The position numbers and the translations under genes were made by a program. Of a DNA stretch of 6,974 nucleotides, positions 1 to 4,890 are shown piece after piece; the stretch's first letter is position 1; every line of letters begins with the position of its first letter. Under the pieces are notes generated by a model, which was given only the letters and a program-made list of their open reading frames with translations, ran no database searches and was not told where the DNA came from. This stretch comes from Halobacteriaceae archaeon Tc-Br11_E2g27 (GTDB lineage: Archaea; Halobacteriota; Halobacteria; Halobacteriales; Haloarculaceae): the NCBI GenBank assembly GCA_001564135.1, contig LKNH01000138.1, positions 1-6,974 on the forward strand, read 5' to 3'.

Positions 1-104
1 GACACCTCATCTCCTTTTTCAACATCGTATGCCTGCGCCCACTCCGCTGGGAGCGTCATTGCCAGCGTCGACGGGCCGAGCCGTTGCACCTTTCGTGTTT
101 CCAT
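1..104 (-). CDS. PhoU/AbrB-type regulator, N-terminal fragment
   Basis: Only the first 34 codons are inside the window; the gene runs off the left edge. The reading begins METRKVQRLGPSTLAMTLP and continues to AYDVEKGDEV. That is the N-terminal SpoVT/AbrB-like swapped-hairpin fold (basic strand, Leu-Gly-x-Ser-Thr turn, Leu-Pro, then a Lys-Gly-Asp turn) found at the front of archaeal PhoU-family proteins (COG0704 type), which are linked to phosphate uptake control. A plain AbrB-family DNA-binding protein is the alternative, because the PhoU helical repeats lie outside the window. The ATG at 104 is chosen because the fold starts directly after it and an A/T-rich box lies about 30 bases upstream, as expected for a leaderless mRNA. 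It follows the NAD kinase gene by 99 bases and is probably transcribed separately. Confidence 0.7.
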   Translation of the reverse strand, partial: METRKVQRLGPSTLAMTLPAEWAQAYDVEKGDEV

Positions 105-126
105 ATACCCTATTACTACTCCGTCC

Positions 127-144
127 GACCTTAATCTTATCCAT
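127..144 (-). promoter_or_regulatory. Possible TATA promoter of the PhoU/AbrB gene
   Basis: On the minus strand positions 140-131 read ATAAGATTAA, centred about 31 bases before the ATG at 104. This is near the spacing of archaeal TATA boxes for leaderless transcripts. No Shine-Dalgarno sequence precedes the ATG. The box is a weak match, so this is a tentative call. I see nothing else in the 99-base gap. Confidence 0.3.
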
Positions 145-203
145 ACTTCCTAAGTTTCAGAGGGAAGAAGGCTGCTACCTGCCAAATCCCACATAATCGT
201 TCA

Positions 204-1271
204 TTATACAACTTCCATCAGGCGCGTCTCGTACCGACCAACGCGAACACGTTGCCACCCACGAAGGGCCTCGTCAGTTGCATTGTCGCCCGTATCCACT
301 CGGAGGACGCCAAGCGAATCGAGCTTCCGCCGTGAAGCGACAATCTCTACCGAACAGCGGTCAAGGACGGCCGGAGAAATCTGGTGGTTTCCGCGTCCAA
401 AGATGAACCCTTGTCCGCCGATTGGGGTAACGACCACGACGTTTTTTTCACCCAGGTGGTCGAGAATGTCCTGTTCAGCACCATCAGCAACCAGCAGTTC
501 ACCATCGCGGTAGACATCAACGCCGAGTGGTGACCCGTCGATACCAAGTTCATCTTTGATTGTTCCGACCGTGCTGCCTGGGCCAAGAACGTATGTTACC
601 CCCGATTCAACCTCTGAGACAAATCGCTCTGCCAGTCCATCAACTGTTCCCGCACTCATCTGTTTGCTTCCCTGTCGCTGGTCAGCTACCGGAACCGTTG
701 CAAGCGCCCGCAATTCCGTCCGAACCTCCCCCTCCCGGTACTCATCTTCGTCGATATCGTTGATTTCTGCGCGTTCGGTCGAGTCGTAGGTGACAGCGAT
801 GTGAGCCGCCGCTTCCGGCGTTACGGCAAACACGGATGAGTACACTTTCACCCCAGCCGGTACACCGAGGATTGGCGTTTCATCGTCTTCCTCAGCGAGG
901 GTTTCGGCGACATCCACTGCCGTTCCATCGCCACCAACAAAGAGAATGAGCGATACATCGTGTGCAAGCAACTCACGAACGCCACGCCGAGTATCAACAG
1001 CAGTCGTTTCCCCTGCCGAAGGGTCGAAAACCACCGTGTGAGCAAAGCCTGCTTCTTTTGCTTCTGTTTCACCCATCAACCCACCGCACGTATACAGGTC
1101 GATATCGTCGGTAATGTCTTCGAGCTCGACGAGCATCTCGCGGGCCCGGTCGGGCGCACGCATCTCCGCGCCGCGTTCCCGTGCCTCTGTTACTTTTCCG
1201 TCGGTACCTTTCAATCCAACTCGGCCACCCATTCCTGCAATTGGATTGACGACGAGGCCGATTCGTTCCAT
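204..1271 (-). CDS. ATP-NAD kinase family protein (COG3199/AcoX-like)
   Basis: 355 residues. A Rossmann-like start (GLVVNPIAGMGG, residues 5-16) leads to the NAD/diacylglycerol kinase signature GGDGT at 113-117, where the Asp is the catalytic or metal-linked residue of the fold. GVPAGVKVYSSVFA at 136-149 is the hallmark of the COG3199 branch (predicted polyphosphate/ATP-dependent NAD kinase, related to AcoX of acetoin clusters) and differs from classical PpnK. A Gly-rich stretch, PIGGQGFIFGRGNHQISP, lies at about 283-300. Expected role: cytosolic phosphorylation of NAD to NADP, which would supply NADPH for mevalonate and lipid reduction; phosphate donor and substrate cannot be read from sequence. 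The ATG at 1271 is chosen because the first beta strand begins at residue 3. No clear Shine-Dalgarno is present. It follows the hydratase-like gene by 64 bases, so it could be co-transcribed with it. Confidence 0.8.
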   Translation of the reverse strand: MERIGLVVNPIAGMGGRVGLKGTDGKVTEARERGAEMRAPDRAREMLVELEDITDDIDLYTCGGLMGETEAKEAGFAHTVVFDPSAGETTAVDTRRGVRELLAHDVSLILFVGGDGTAVDVAETLAEEDDETPILGVPAGVKVYSSVFAVTPEAAAHIAVTYDSTERAEINDIDEDEYREGEVRTELRALATVPVADQRQGSKQMSAGTVDGLAERFVSEVESGVTYVLGPGSTVGTIKDELGIDGSPLGVDVYRDGELLVADGAEQDILDHLGEKNVVVVTPIGGQGFIFGRGNHQISPAVLDRCSVEIVASRRKLDSLGVLRVDTGDNATDEALRGWQRVRVGRYETRLMEVV

Positions 1272-1290
1272 TGAGCGTTTCTAGGAATGA

Positions 1291-1308
1291 GGCTGGCAAA
1301 AGCCAACC
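1291..1308 (-). other. Small inverted repeat before the NAD kinase gene
   Basis: On the minus strand GGTTGGC and GCCAGCC flank a TTTT loop, forming a 7-bp stem with one G-U pair. It ends 19 bases before the NAD kinase ATG and 27 bases after the upstream stop codon. No T-run follows it, so it is not a classical intrinsic terminator. It could be a processing site or chance. Function is not inferred. Confidence 0.3.
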
Positions 1309-1335
1309 GAACCAACTCTGATTGTCGTTTTTCCG

Positions 1336-2127
1336 TCACTCTCCCTCAAACTCCGGTGTTCGGCGCTCAACGAACGCACTGACTCCCTCGCTGAAATCAG
1401 CGGTCGGAAACACCTCCTTCAACGCATTGACTTCGTTTTCAATGGCCTCATCCATCGTTCGGTTAAGGCCGTGTTGAACCAGTGATTTTGTTTGTTTCAG
1501 CGCCACAGTTGGACCTGATGCAACCTGGTCGATAACAGTCTGTGATTCCTCATCGAAACGCTCGGTTGGATACACTTCCTGCACAAGCCCAAGGTCAGCG
1601 GAGTCCTCAGCATCAAGGATTTTATCACGGAACACCAGATTCTTCGCCGTATTTTCGCCGACCATACGCGGAAGCAGATACGACGTGCCTGAATCGACCG
1701 AAAGCCCGATTCGCCGGAAGCCAAAACTCATCTCAGCGCGCTCACTGGCAAGAACAATGTCGGCTGCGATGGCAAGCGAAGCGCCAGCACCGTACGCTGG
1801 TCCATCCACTTTTGCGATAGTTGGCACCGAACATTCATAGACGGATTGGACCGTTCGGTTGACAGGCTCGCCAACATCTTCGATAAGCTGTTCCATATCG
1901 GCGTCAGTTGAGACTGCTTCAAGCATCGATTGGATGTCCCCACCTGCACAGAACGCTTCGTTCGAACCCTGAATCACTAGACACCGAACATCACTTTCTT
2001 CGACCTCAGCGATGGCCGCTTTGATTTCTTCTGCCATCTCAATCGAGAGGGCATTGCGCATCGCCGGATTATTGAGCGTGATTGTTGCCGTTTCACCCGT
2101 TATATCAAACCGCAGTTGCTCACCCAT
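1336..2127 (-). CDS. Enoyl-CoA hydratase/isomerase family protein (PaaG-like active site)
   Basis: 263 residues, the normal length of a crotonase-fold subunit. The CoA and oxyanion-hole segments are intact: AFCAGGDIQSM at 58-68 and DGPAYGAGASLA at 108-119. Of the two glutamates of classical enoyl-CoA hydratase (rat Glu144 and Glu164), the first aligns with Ser117 and the second with Arg139, so simple hydratase chemistry is doubtful. Asp145 in GLSVDSGTSYLLPR matches the aspartate used by PaaG-type isomerases, which shift or open the ring of phenylacetyl-CoA-derived substrates. I therefore call the family with confidence, but not the substrate; a fatty-acid or aromatic acyl-CoA isomerase is likeliest. 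The ATG at 2127 follows a TATA-like box at the leaderless distance. An in-frame stop lies three codons upstream, so the protein cannot be longer. Confidence 0.85.
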   Translation of the reverse strand: MGEQLRFDITGETATITLNNPAMRNALSIEMAEEIKAAIAEVEESDVRCLVIQGSNEAFCAGGDIQSMLEAVSTDADMEQLIEDVGEPVNRTVQSVYECSVPTIAKVDGPAYGAGASLAIAADIVLASERAEMSFGFRRIGLSVDSGTSYLLPRMVGENTAKNLVFRDKILDAEDSADLGLVQEVYPTERFDEESQTVIDQVASGPTVALKQTKSLVQHGLNRTMDEAIENEVNALKEVFPTADFSEGVSAFVERRTPEFEGE

Positions 2128-2133
2128 ATCCGC

Positions 2134-2229
2134 TCAGATGACCACCGTCTGAATAAAAGGTCCGCTCCATGACGTAGCCTTTTTAATCTCTTCGGTGGCG
2201 GAATCAGCGATAGATTCAGCTCGGGACAT
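2134..2229 (-). CDS. Possible 31-codon leader ORF before the hydratase-like gene
   Basis: An ATG at 2229 opens a 31-residue frame beginning MSRAESIADSATEEIKKATS and ending at a TGA at 2136-2134. It is in the same frame as the hydratase-like gene, separated from its ATG only by the TGA and two codons. The first 20 residues are acidic and helix-prone, like haloarchaeal proteins. It contains the TATA-like box proposed for the downstream gene, and no Shine-Dalgarno precedes it, so it may be chance. I recognise no family. Confidence 0.15.
   Translation of the reverse strand: MSRAESIADSATEEIKKATSWSGPFIQTVVI
2150..2160 (-). promoter_or_regulatory. TATA-like box of the hydratase-like gene
   Basis: The minus strand reads CCTTTTATTC at 2160-2151, centred 28 bases before the ATG at 2127. 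A box of this type and spacing places transcription start at or next to the ATG, the common leaderless arrangement in haloarchaea. There is no Shine-Dalgarno sequence close to the ATG, which agrees. Confidence 0.45.
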
Positions 2230-2230
2230 G

Positions 2231-2250
2231 GAAAATATAATAAAAGCGGT
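2231..2250 (-). terminator. T-rich tract after the diphosphate synthase gene
   Basis: From 12 bases after the stop codon of the synthase gene, the minus strand reads GCTTTTATTATATTTTCC. This U-rich RNA tract is what archaeal RNA polymerase uses for intrinsic termination, and no hairpin is needed. It marks the likely end of the RNase J-synthase transcript. Because it also resembles TATA elements, a promoter with a start near 2213 is the alternative. Confidence 0.45.
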
Positions 2251-2261
2251 ATGGTGGTTTC

Positions 2262-3296
2262 TCAGTACTCCCGTTCGATGAGATACTCTGCAATCTCACT
2301 GAGAAGGCGATGGGCTTCGTTATCCGGCAGCACTTCGAGGTGCTGTTTGCCGCTCTCTACAAGCTCGTGTGCTCGTTTTCTGGCGAACTCGATGCTACCA
2401 GCCGATTCGAGAATCTGGACCGCTTCGTCAATCTCGGCTTCCGTTACTGCCTCCACTGAATCCGTATCGACGAGCGAATCCACATCGACACCCTGTTCGC
2501 GAGCGTGAACCGTAATTAACGTCTGTTTGTTTTCAACGAGGTCGCTGCCTCGTTGTTTGCCGAGTTTTTCTGTCGGCGTTGTCAGGTCAAGCAAATCGTC
2601 CTGAATCTGGAACGCGCGACCAATGTCGAGGCCATAGCTGTGCAGCGAGTCGAAGGCATCCTCGTAACCGAGGATAATTGCCGGAATACTCGCAGCAGCT
2701 GCATACAGGACAGCGGTCTTGAGCTCAACCATTTCGAGATATTCGTCTGTCGTAATGGCAGGCCGGTTCTCGAAATCGATATCGAGCGACTGTCCTTCAC
2801 AGATTTCGGTACATGTCGTCGCAAGTTCCGAGAGTGCGCGTACCGACTGCTCCGACGTTGCACCGGTATCGAGCATGTTTTCGAACGCCTTCGAATACAG
2901 CGTATCCCCTGCAAGGATGGCTGTCGAAAGGTCATACTCGCGGTGCACTGCTGGAACGCCTCGACGCATATCGTCATCATCCATTATATCGTCGTGAATC
3001 AACGTGAACGACTGGATGATTTCGATGCTGACAGCAGCCGAAAGGACATCAATCGGCCGTCCATCGACAGCAGGGAACTCCCGGTAAGGTTCGGACCCAG
3101 GCTCGACATCAGCGAGTGCTTCGGACGCGAGCAGCAAAATTGTCGGACGGAGTCGCTTTCCGCCGGCCTCAAGCAGGTATCGCGAGGCTTCATACAGCTT
3201 TTCAGGGTCATCAATCGGAAGGTCTTCACTGATAGCCTCGTTGACTATCTGCCGCCGTGTTTCGAGGATAGCCTCGACTGTGTGCTGCTGAGCCAT
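2262..3296 (-). CDS. idsA: Geranylgeranyl diphosphate synthase (short-chain trans-prenyltransferase)
   Basis: 344 residues. It adds isopentenyl diphosphate head-to-tail to allylic diphosphates to make the C20 precursor of archaeol lipids. Motifs in order: GGKRLRP at 45-51 (isopentenyl diphosphate binding), first Asp-rich motif DDIMDDDD at 102-109 followed by RRG, GQSLD at 168-172, LKT near 192-194, and second Asp-rich motif FQIQDDLLD at 229-237. All catalytic aspartates are present. Phe97, five residues before the first Asp-rich motif, is the position that limits chain length in archaeal C20 synthases; a bulky residue there supports C20 rather than C25. A TTG at 3308 would add four residues, but that codon overlaps the RNase J stop region and I prefer the ATG at 3296. 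GAGTG lies just upstream as a weak Shine-Dalgarno. The 4-base gap to RNase J implies coupled translation. Confidence 0.93.
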   Translation of the reverse strand: MAQQHTVEAILETRRQIVNEAISEDLPIDDPEKLYEASRYLLEAGGKRLRPTILLLASEALADVEPGSEPYREFPAVDGRPIDVLSAAVSIEIIQSFTLIHDDIMDDDDMRRGVPAVHREYDLSTAILAGDTLYSKAFENMLDTGATSEQSVRALSELATTCTEICEGQSLDIDFENRPAITTDEYLEMVELKTAVLYAAAASIPAIILGYEDAFDSLHSYGLDIGRAFQIQDDLLDLTTPTEKLGKQRGSDLVENKQTLITVHAREQGVDVDSLVDTDSVEAVTEAEIDEAVQILESAGSIEFARKRAHELVESGKQHLEVLPDNEAHRLLSEIAEYLIEREY

Positions 3297-3300
3297 AATT

Positions 3301-4647
3301 TCACTCAACTAGCTGAATCAGGTTTCCGTTTCGGGTTACATGCAGGTCCCGACCGTATGTGTATCCATTGTTCTCTGCGAGGTTGACATAGTGCGAGAAG
3401 CCACCCATATCCTGGTGGGCAGGGATGACATGCTGTGGCTGGAGGGCATCGAGCATCATGTAATGACCTTCCTGGTTCAGGTGGCCTGAGACGTGGATAT
3501 CGTCGTAAATTCGCGCGCCCTGCATGCCGAGGAGCTTTTCGGACTGGTAGCGCTGTCCCTCGTTTGTCGGCTCCGGAATGACCCGTGCCGAGAAGATGAC
3601 TTTGTCACCGTCATCAATTTCATACGGCGTTTCGCCCCGACCCATTCGCGTGAGCATCGCACGTGGTTCGCCCTGGTGGCCGGTGACAATCGGGAGGAAG
3701 TTCTCCTTGCCCTCGTTCATAATGCGTTTGAACGTCCGGTCAACGGATTTTCGGTGTCCGTACATTCCCAAATCATCAGGGAACTCGACGAAGTCGAGTC
3801 GCTCTGCTGTCCCCGAGTATTTTTCCATCGAACGGCCGAGCAACACCGGCTGACGGCCGATATCGTCGGCAAATTCGACGAGCGATTTCACACGGGCGAT
3901 GTGTGAAGAGAACGTCGTTGCGACGATACCACCGTCGTAATCTTCGATGCTGTACATCACATCTTTCAGGTGTCGGCGGGCAACGGCCTCGCTCGGTGTC
4001 CGACCTTTCTTGCCTGCGTTCGTACAGTCCTCGATATAACAGAGGACACCGTTTCCTTCGCGCCCAATCTCGCGGAACCGCTCGATATCGAACGGGTCGC
4101 CGATGACCGGCGTGTGGTCGATGCGTTTGTCAAGCCCGTAGACGATGGCTCCTTCCGGGGTGTGAACGACGGGATTGATGGCATCGATAATCGAGTGGGT
4201 GACGTTCACGAACTCAAGTTCGTTTTTATCGCCGATGCGCATCGTCTCGCCAGCCTCCATCTTCACGAGGTCGTTCTGGACGCCGAATTTCTCCTCGCCC
4301 TGAATCTGCTGTTTGACCAGTTCAATCGTGAATGGGGTTGCGACGATGGGTGCGTCGTATCGGTGAGCCAGCTTCGAGATGGCCCCAATGTGGTCAAGGT
4401 GACCGTGTGTTGGGACGATAGCTTTTACATCGCCTTCGAGTTCGGACATCACGCGGTCGTCCGGAATTGCACCCATGTCGATGAGGTCGAGCGAGTGCAT
4501 TCGCTCGGTCTCTACGTTGTCGTGAATCAGTACCTTCGAGAGGTTCAGGCCCATGTCGAAGATGACGACGTCGTCGCCTGCGCGAACTGCCGTCATCTGT
4601 CGGCCGACCTCTTCGTATCCGCCAATCGTTGCGATTTCGATCTCCAT
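3301..4647 (-). CDS. rnj: Ribonuclease J (archaeal beta-CASP metallo-beta-lactamase nuclease)
   Basis: 448 residues from the ATG at 4647, the usual size of archaeal RNase J, a cytosolic 5'-3' exoribonuclease acting in mRNA decay. Metallo-beta-lactamase motifs: HGHLDH at 81-86 (zinc ligands), His151 in THSIIDA, and Asp173 in the DKRIDHTP segment. Beta-CASP motifs: EDCTNAGKKGRTPSE near 206-220, TFSSHIAR at 245-252, TGHQGEP at 322-328, HVSGHLNQEG at 385-394 and the closing His411 in IPAHQD. All expected metal ligands are present. The frame stays open for 40 more codons to 4767, but that stretch is rich in Arg and Gly, unlike the acidic body, and conserved sequence begins at MEIEIATIGG; I treat it as non-coding in this frame. 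GTGAT at 4656-4652 may act as a weak ribosome site. Confidence 0.92.
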   Translation of the reverse strand: MEIEIATIGGYEEVGRQMTAVRAGDDVVIFDMGLNLSKVLIHDNVETERMHSLDLIDMGAIPDDRVMSELEGDVKAIVPTHGHLDHIGAISKLAHRYDAPIVATPFTIELVKQQIQGEEKFGVQNDLVKMEAGETMRIGDKNELEFVNVTHSIIDAINPVVHTPEGAIVYGLDKRIDHTPVIGDPFDIERFREIGREGNGVLCYIEDCTNAGKKGRTPSEAVARRHLKDVMYSIEDYDGGIVATTFSSHIARVKSLVEFADDIGRQPVLLGRSMEKYSGTAERLDFVEFPDDLGMYGHRKSVDRTFKRIMNEGKENFLPIVTGHQGEPRAMLTRMGRGETPYEIDDGDKVIFSARVIPEPTNEGQRYQSEKLLGMQGARIYDDIHVSGHLNQEGHYMMLDALQPQHVIPAHQDMGGFSHYVNLAENNGYTYGRDLHVTRNGNLIQLVE

Positions 4648-4648
4648 G

Positions 4649-4684
4649 CGTATCACGCCGAGGCGCTCGCCCTGCGTGGATACG
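4649..4684 (-). promoter_or_regulatory. Hairpin closing on the RNase J start codon
   Basis: On the minus strand CGTATC (4684-4679) pairs with GATACG (4654-4649). After one bulged C, ACGC (4677-4674) pairs with GCGT (4658-4655), giving a 10-bp stem. AGG (4673-4671) and CCT (4663-4661) can extend it. The stem ends two bases before the ATG at 4647 and buries the only Shine-Dalgarno-like bases. If it forms in the mRNA, it should limit initiation on RNase J until opened by a ribosome, protein or cleavage. This was folded by hand, without energies. Confidence 0.4.
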
Positions 4685-4811
4685 ACCGGCGCGCAAACAC
4701 GACCGGCTCCCCGGTCGCGACGCTTCCGACGTGCTGTCGGTCGACCACCGTCATGGATATGGCCCAACAGGCCACAGTCCAGTCAGCCGGTGTGTCGCCG
4801 GTCGCCCACAT
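4653..4811 (-). CDS. Possible 52-residue small protein before RNase J
   Basis: An ATG at 4811 opens a 52-codon frame ending in TGA at 4655-4653, five bases before the RNase J ATG, a spacing typical of coupled genes. It starts MWATGDTPADWTVACW and ends in an Arg/Ser/Ala-rich tail. Counting by hand, G or C occupies about 62, 65 and 81 % of codon positions 1, 2 and 3, so this frame has the third-position bias expected of coding DNA here. Against it, only five residues are acidic, no clear Shine-Dalgarno precedes it, and I recognise no family. The same bases form the inverted repeats described for the RNase J leader, so GC bias may come from RNA structure instead. It could be a true small gene, a leader peptide or a chance frame. 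Confidence 0.3.
   Translation of the reverse strand: MWATGDTPADWTVACWAISMTVVDRQHVGSVATGEPVVFARRSYPRRASASA
4698..4719 (-). other. 9-bp hairpin with GGAG loop in the RNase J leader
   Basis: On the minus strand CGCGACCGG (4719-4711) pairs with CCGGTCGTG (4706-4698) with one G-U pair, closing a GGAG tetraloop. The loop displays a Shine-Dalgarno-like sequence, but 60 bases before the RNase J ATG, too far to serve it directly. A shorter hairpin, CCGAC/GTCGG (4740-4726, loop AGCAC), lies just before it. Both are visible in sequence; their function is unknown. Confidence 0.4.
4738..4800 (-). other. Kink-turn hairpin in the RNase J leader (candidate L7Ae site)
   Basis: On the minus strand the canonical stem CACCG (4792-4788) pairs with CGGTG (4750-4746). 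It is followed by a three-base bulge GCT (4787-4785), then GA (4784-4783) facing GA (4752-4751) for tandem sheared G-A pairs, a C-T mismatch, and the second stem TGGA/TCCA (4781-4778 with 4757-4754). TGGCC/GGCCA (4774-4770 with 4764-4760) tops it with a TGTTG loop. The canonical stem can be lengthened by CGAC/GTCG (4797-4794 with 4745-4742) across a bulged A. Stem, 3-base bulge, tandem GA, stem is the kink-turn consensus bound by archaeal L7Ae. It is too compact for a C/D-box guide RNA. Confidence 0.45.
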
Positions 4812-4828
4812 CGTTCCCAGGGCGACCG
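4799..4828 (-). other. Perfect 9-bp hairpin at the front of the RNase J leader
   Basis: On the minus strand CGGTCGCCC (4828-4820) pairs without mismatch with GGGCGACCG (4807-4799) around a 12-base loop. It begins about 10 bases after the start of transcription implied by the T-rich box at 4869-4862, so it would lie close to the 5' end of the RNA. A 5'-terminal stem of this kind can shield an RNA from 5'-end-dependent nucleases; this role is inferred only. It shares one or two bases with the longest version of the neighbouring kink-turn stem. Confidence 0.4.
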
Positions 4829-4860
4829 TTCGCTCGGATAGGAGTATCTCTTACCGCAAC

Positions 4861-4871
4861 GGTTAAAAGAA
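4861..4871 (-). promoter_or_regulatory. Possible TATA box for the RNase J transcript
   Basis: The minus strand reads TCTTTTAACC at 4870-4861, 22 bases after the stop of the membrane-protein gene. As a TATA box it would start RNA near 4840, giving RNase J a leader of about 190 bases, unusual among the mostly leaderless haloarchaeal genes. The same T-run could instead end the membrane-protein transcript. Confidence 0.35.
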
Positions 4872-4890
4872 CACTGGTTACGTGACGAGT

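Noticed and set aside
2553..3386. Plus-strand open frame of 277 codons opposite the diphosphate synthase
   Set aside because: It is antisense to a complete, well-conserved gene. The product is rich in Cys and Arg, unlike haloarchaeal proteins, and has no recognisable domain.
4700..4707. CGACCGGC repeated at 4683-4690 and 4700-4707 as a mobile-element or attachment repeat
   Set aside because: Both copies are explained as arms of hairpins in a GC-rich stretch; there is no transposase, integrase or target duplication nearby.
4648..4767. 40-residue N-terminal extension of RNase J
   Set aside because: The extension is Arg/Gly-rich with few acidic residues, the family fold begins at MEIEIATIGG, and in this frame the GC bias falls on codon position 1, not 3.
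4738..4800. Reading the kink-turn hairpin as a C/D-box or H/ACA guide RNA
   Set aside because: C-like and D-like boxes would be only about 25 bases apart with no guide segments, and no pseudouridylation pocket with an ACA 14-16 bases away could be drawn.
3970..4866. Plus-strand open frame of 298 codons opposite RNase J
   Set aside because: It lies almost wholly antisense to a gene with all catalytic motifs intact, its product resembles no family, and long antisense frames are common opposite biased codon use.
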